Of a DNA stretch of 64,000 nucleotides, positions 63,261-64,000 are shown piece after piece; the first letter of the stretch is position 1, and every line of letters begins with the position of its first letter. This DNA is from Bremia lactucae (lineage: Eukaryota; Oomycota; Peronosporomycetes; Peronosporales; Peronosporaceae). The notes beneath the pieces were generated by a model. It was given only the letters and a program-made list of their open reading frames with translations, was not told the origin of the DNA and ran no database searches. The position numbers were made by a program, and so were the translations under genes. The DNA lies in NCBI RefSeq assembly GCF_004359215.1, contig NC_090610.1:5271881-5335880 (forward strand), given 5' to 3'.

Positions 63261-63500
63261 CCTATGAAATGGAGTACCAGTCTAGGCCTCTTCGCTAGTA
63301 TGACATCTGGAATAGCGCGCTCTAGAAGCGACGCTCTTGGACCATTTAAACGAGGCCAGCTAGATGGAGGGGGCATAAGTGATATGCCACTTGTCACAAA
63401 GCCACGTTCGAAGCGACTGGCTGTGACTCCGACTGAGCACGTTCACGTGTCGTCGGCGGAGCTATAGGCACAGAATCCTCTATGTCAGAACCATTATAGA
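62933..63500 (-). pseudogene. Antisense element gene, C-terminal part (A3)
   Basis: Open 154-residue frame 63397-62933: TSGISLMPPPSSWPRLNG, then GGQATFQQGSVGSHPHPSVQ, ATPDRSGDLAHLLAA and the coiled-coil start AAEPRIVDLERQVLR. It matches A1 and A2 antisense genes block by block and overlaps the chromodomain. The N-terminal half (MPPKRGK part) is lost, with LTR-C sequence in its place. Confidence 0.6.
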
Positions 63501-63728
63501 CACTTGAGCACCGAACAATCGTGTCTTTAAGCAATTGGCGGGACCAATCAATAGAGCTAATGTTTTATTGCATCAATATATACCAAATTTGGTAATTTTG
63601 GAACTTTTTAAGTCAAAATTAATAAAGAAAATAATTCTGTACCTCTGTATTTTTTTCTATCATAGAAAAAAATATTCATTATTCATTTCATAGAAAATAA
63701 TACTTATGTATCGGGACACCCTGTCACA
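63490..63728 (-). repeat. LTR-C fragment
   Basis: On the minus strand it starts TGTGACAGGGTGTCCCG at 63728, and its AT-rich body and GCCAATTGCTTAAAGACACG-like segment match 40880-41200. Confidence 0.65.
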
Positions 63729-64000
63729 TTAACACATTAAAGCTCCACCATCTGCGCGGATAAGCGACCTTTTTGTAAGAACAGACAAACAGTTATGTTC
63801 ATCATTTCAATTTTGTCTATCATTCCCTGAATTCGTCGAAACTTTTGATAAAGGATATATTCCAAGACATTAAAAATTCGTAGTAGCATTGTTTTAATTA
63901 AATACAGCAAGTGTACATTTCTGAAGCCCACCTTGTTGGCTGTTTTATAATAATTCGCAGAATTGGCTGCCTTTAATTTTATACATGACGAAACAAACGA
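63729..64000. other. Right window edge, nothing assigned
   Basis: A 64-codon minus-strand frame (63931-63737) is Ile/Met-rich and has no recognised domain. It could be the end of a gene outside the window, but I cannot support this. Confidence 0.3.

Larger units (their letters stand above)
53432..63500 (+). mobile_element. Ty3/gypsy retroelement A3, interrupted and partly inverted
   Basis: gag 53440-54300, protease 54330-54560, then a copia insertion (54590-58432), linker 58435-59052, an inverted RT/RNase H block (59053-61103, minus, with the N gap), integrase 61105-62030, integrase C-terminus and GPF module 62050-62660, linker, chromodomain 63110-63260, and the 3' part of the antisense gene. 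No 3' LTR-A follows. LTR-C sequence lies there instead. Confidence 0.8.

Overview
The window looks like nuclear DNA of a peronosporalean oomycete, either Phytophthora or a downy mildew. Four things point that way. Host genes carry short GT-AG introns of about 57-66 nt. Three genes encode bZIP-like proteins of the type annotated in Phytophthora as M96-like. Conserved eukaryotic genes occur in small islands. The islands are separated by long tracts of decayed retroelements whose LTR ends are of the form TGTAACGGG...CCCGTTACA.

Host islands. (1) 1-2.5 kb, minus strand: PP2A catalytic subunit (its last exon lies off the left edge) and a five-exon tafazzin. (2) 15.6-26.4 kb: a seven-exon CDK12/13-like kinase (minus), divergent from a PA-domain RING-H2 ubiquitin ligase gene, then the RNA polymerase I subunit RPA12 (plus), an M96-like gene (minus), a weak membrane-protein ORF, about 2.4 kb without genes, and a second M96-like gene (plus). 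(3) 41.4-45.9 kb: a strictosidine-synthase-like/APMAP beta-propeller protein (plus), a third M96-like gene (minus) and a PP2C phosphatase (minus). The reading frame closes exactly across every proposed intron of tafazzin, the kinase, RPA12 and PP2C. It also closes over the last six exons of the RING gene.

Mobile tracts. 2.55-4.68 kb is a pogo/Tigger-type DNA transposon with recognisable terminal inverted repeats and a TA target duplication. 4.7-14.9 kb holds two decayed Ty3/gypsy copies of one family (B1, B2). 26.5-33.5, 33.8-40.6 and 53.1-63.5 kb hold three copies of a second Ty3/gypsy family (A1, A2, A3). A3 is interrupted by a 5'-truncated Ty1/copia element (minus) and a tRNA-derived SINE-like unit. 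47.8-53.0 kb contains a solo LTR with a 5-bp target duplication, an LTR-A fragment abutting an alanine-aminotransferase relic, a possible hAT remnant and two oppositely oriented halves of a MULE/FAR1-type transposase. A 566-base run of N lies in A3.

Most interesting points. Both gypsy families carry, between the integrase and the 3' end, an antisense reading frame that converges on pol and overlaps the chromodomain or its linker. It has a low-complexity N-terminus and a coiled-coil C-terminus, and its protein features recur between copies. Second, four of the five gypsy copies contain an internal inverted segment, and there are three separate fold-back palindromes with short loops. Together these suggest a recurrent process that inverts element DNA, or else repeated assembly errors. 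No CRISPR array, rRNA or convincing functional tRNA gene was seen.
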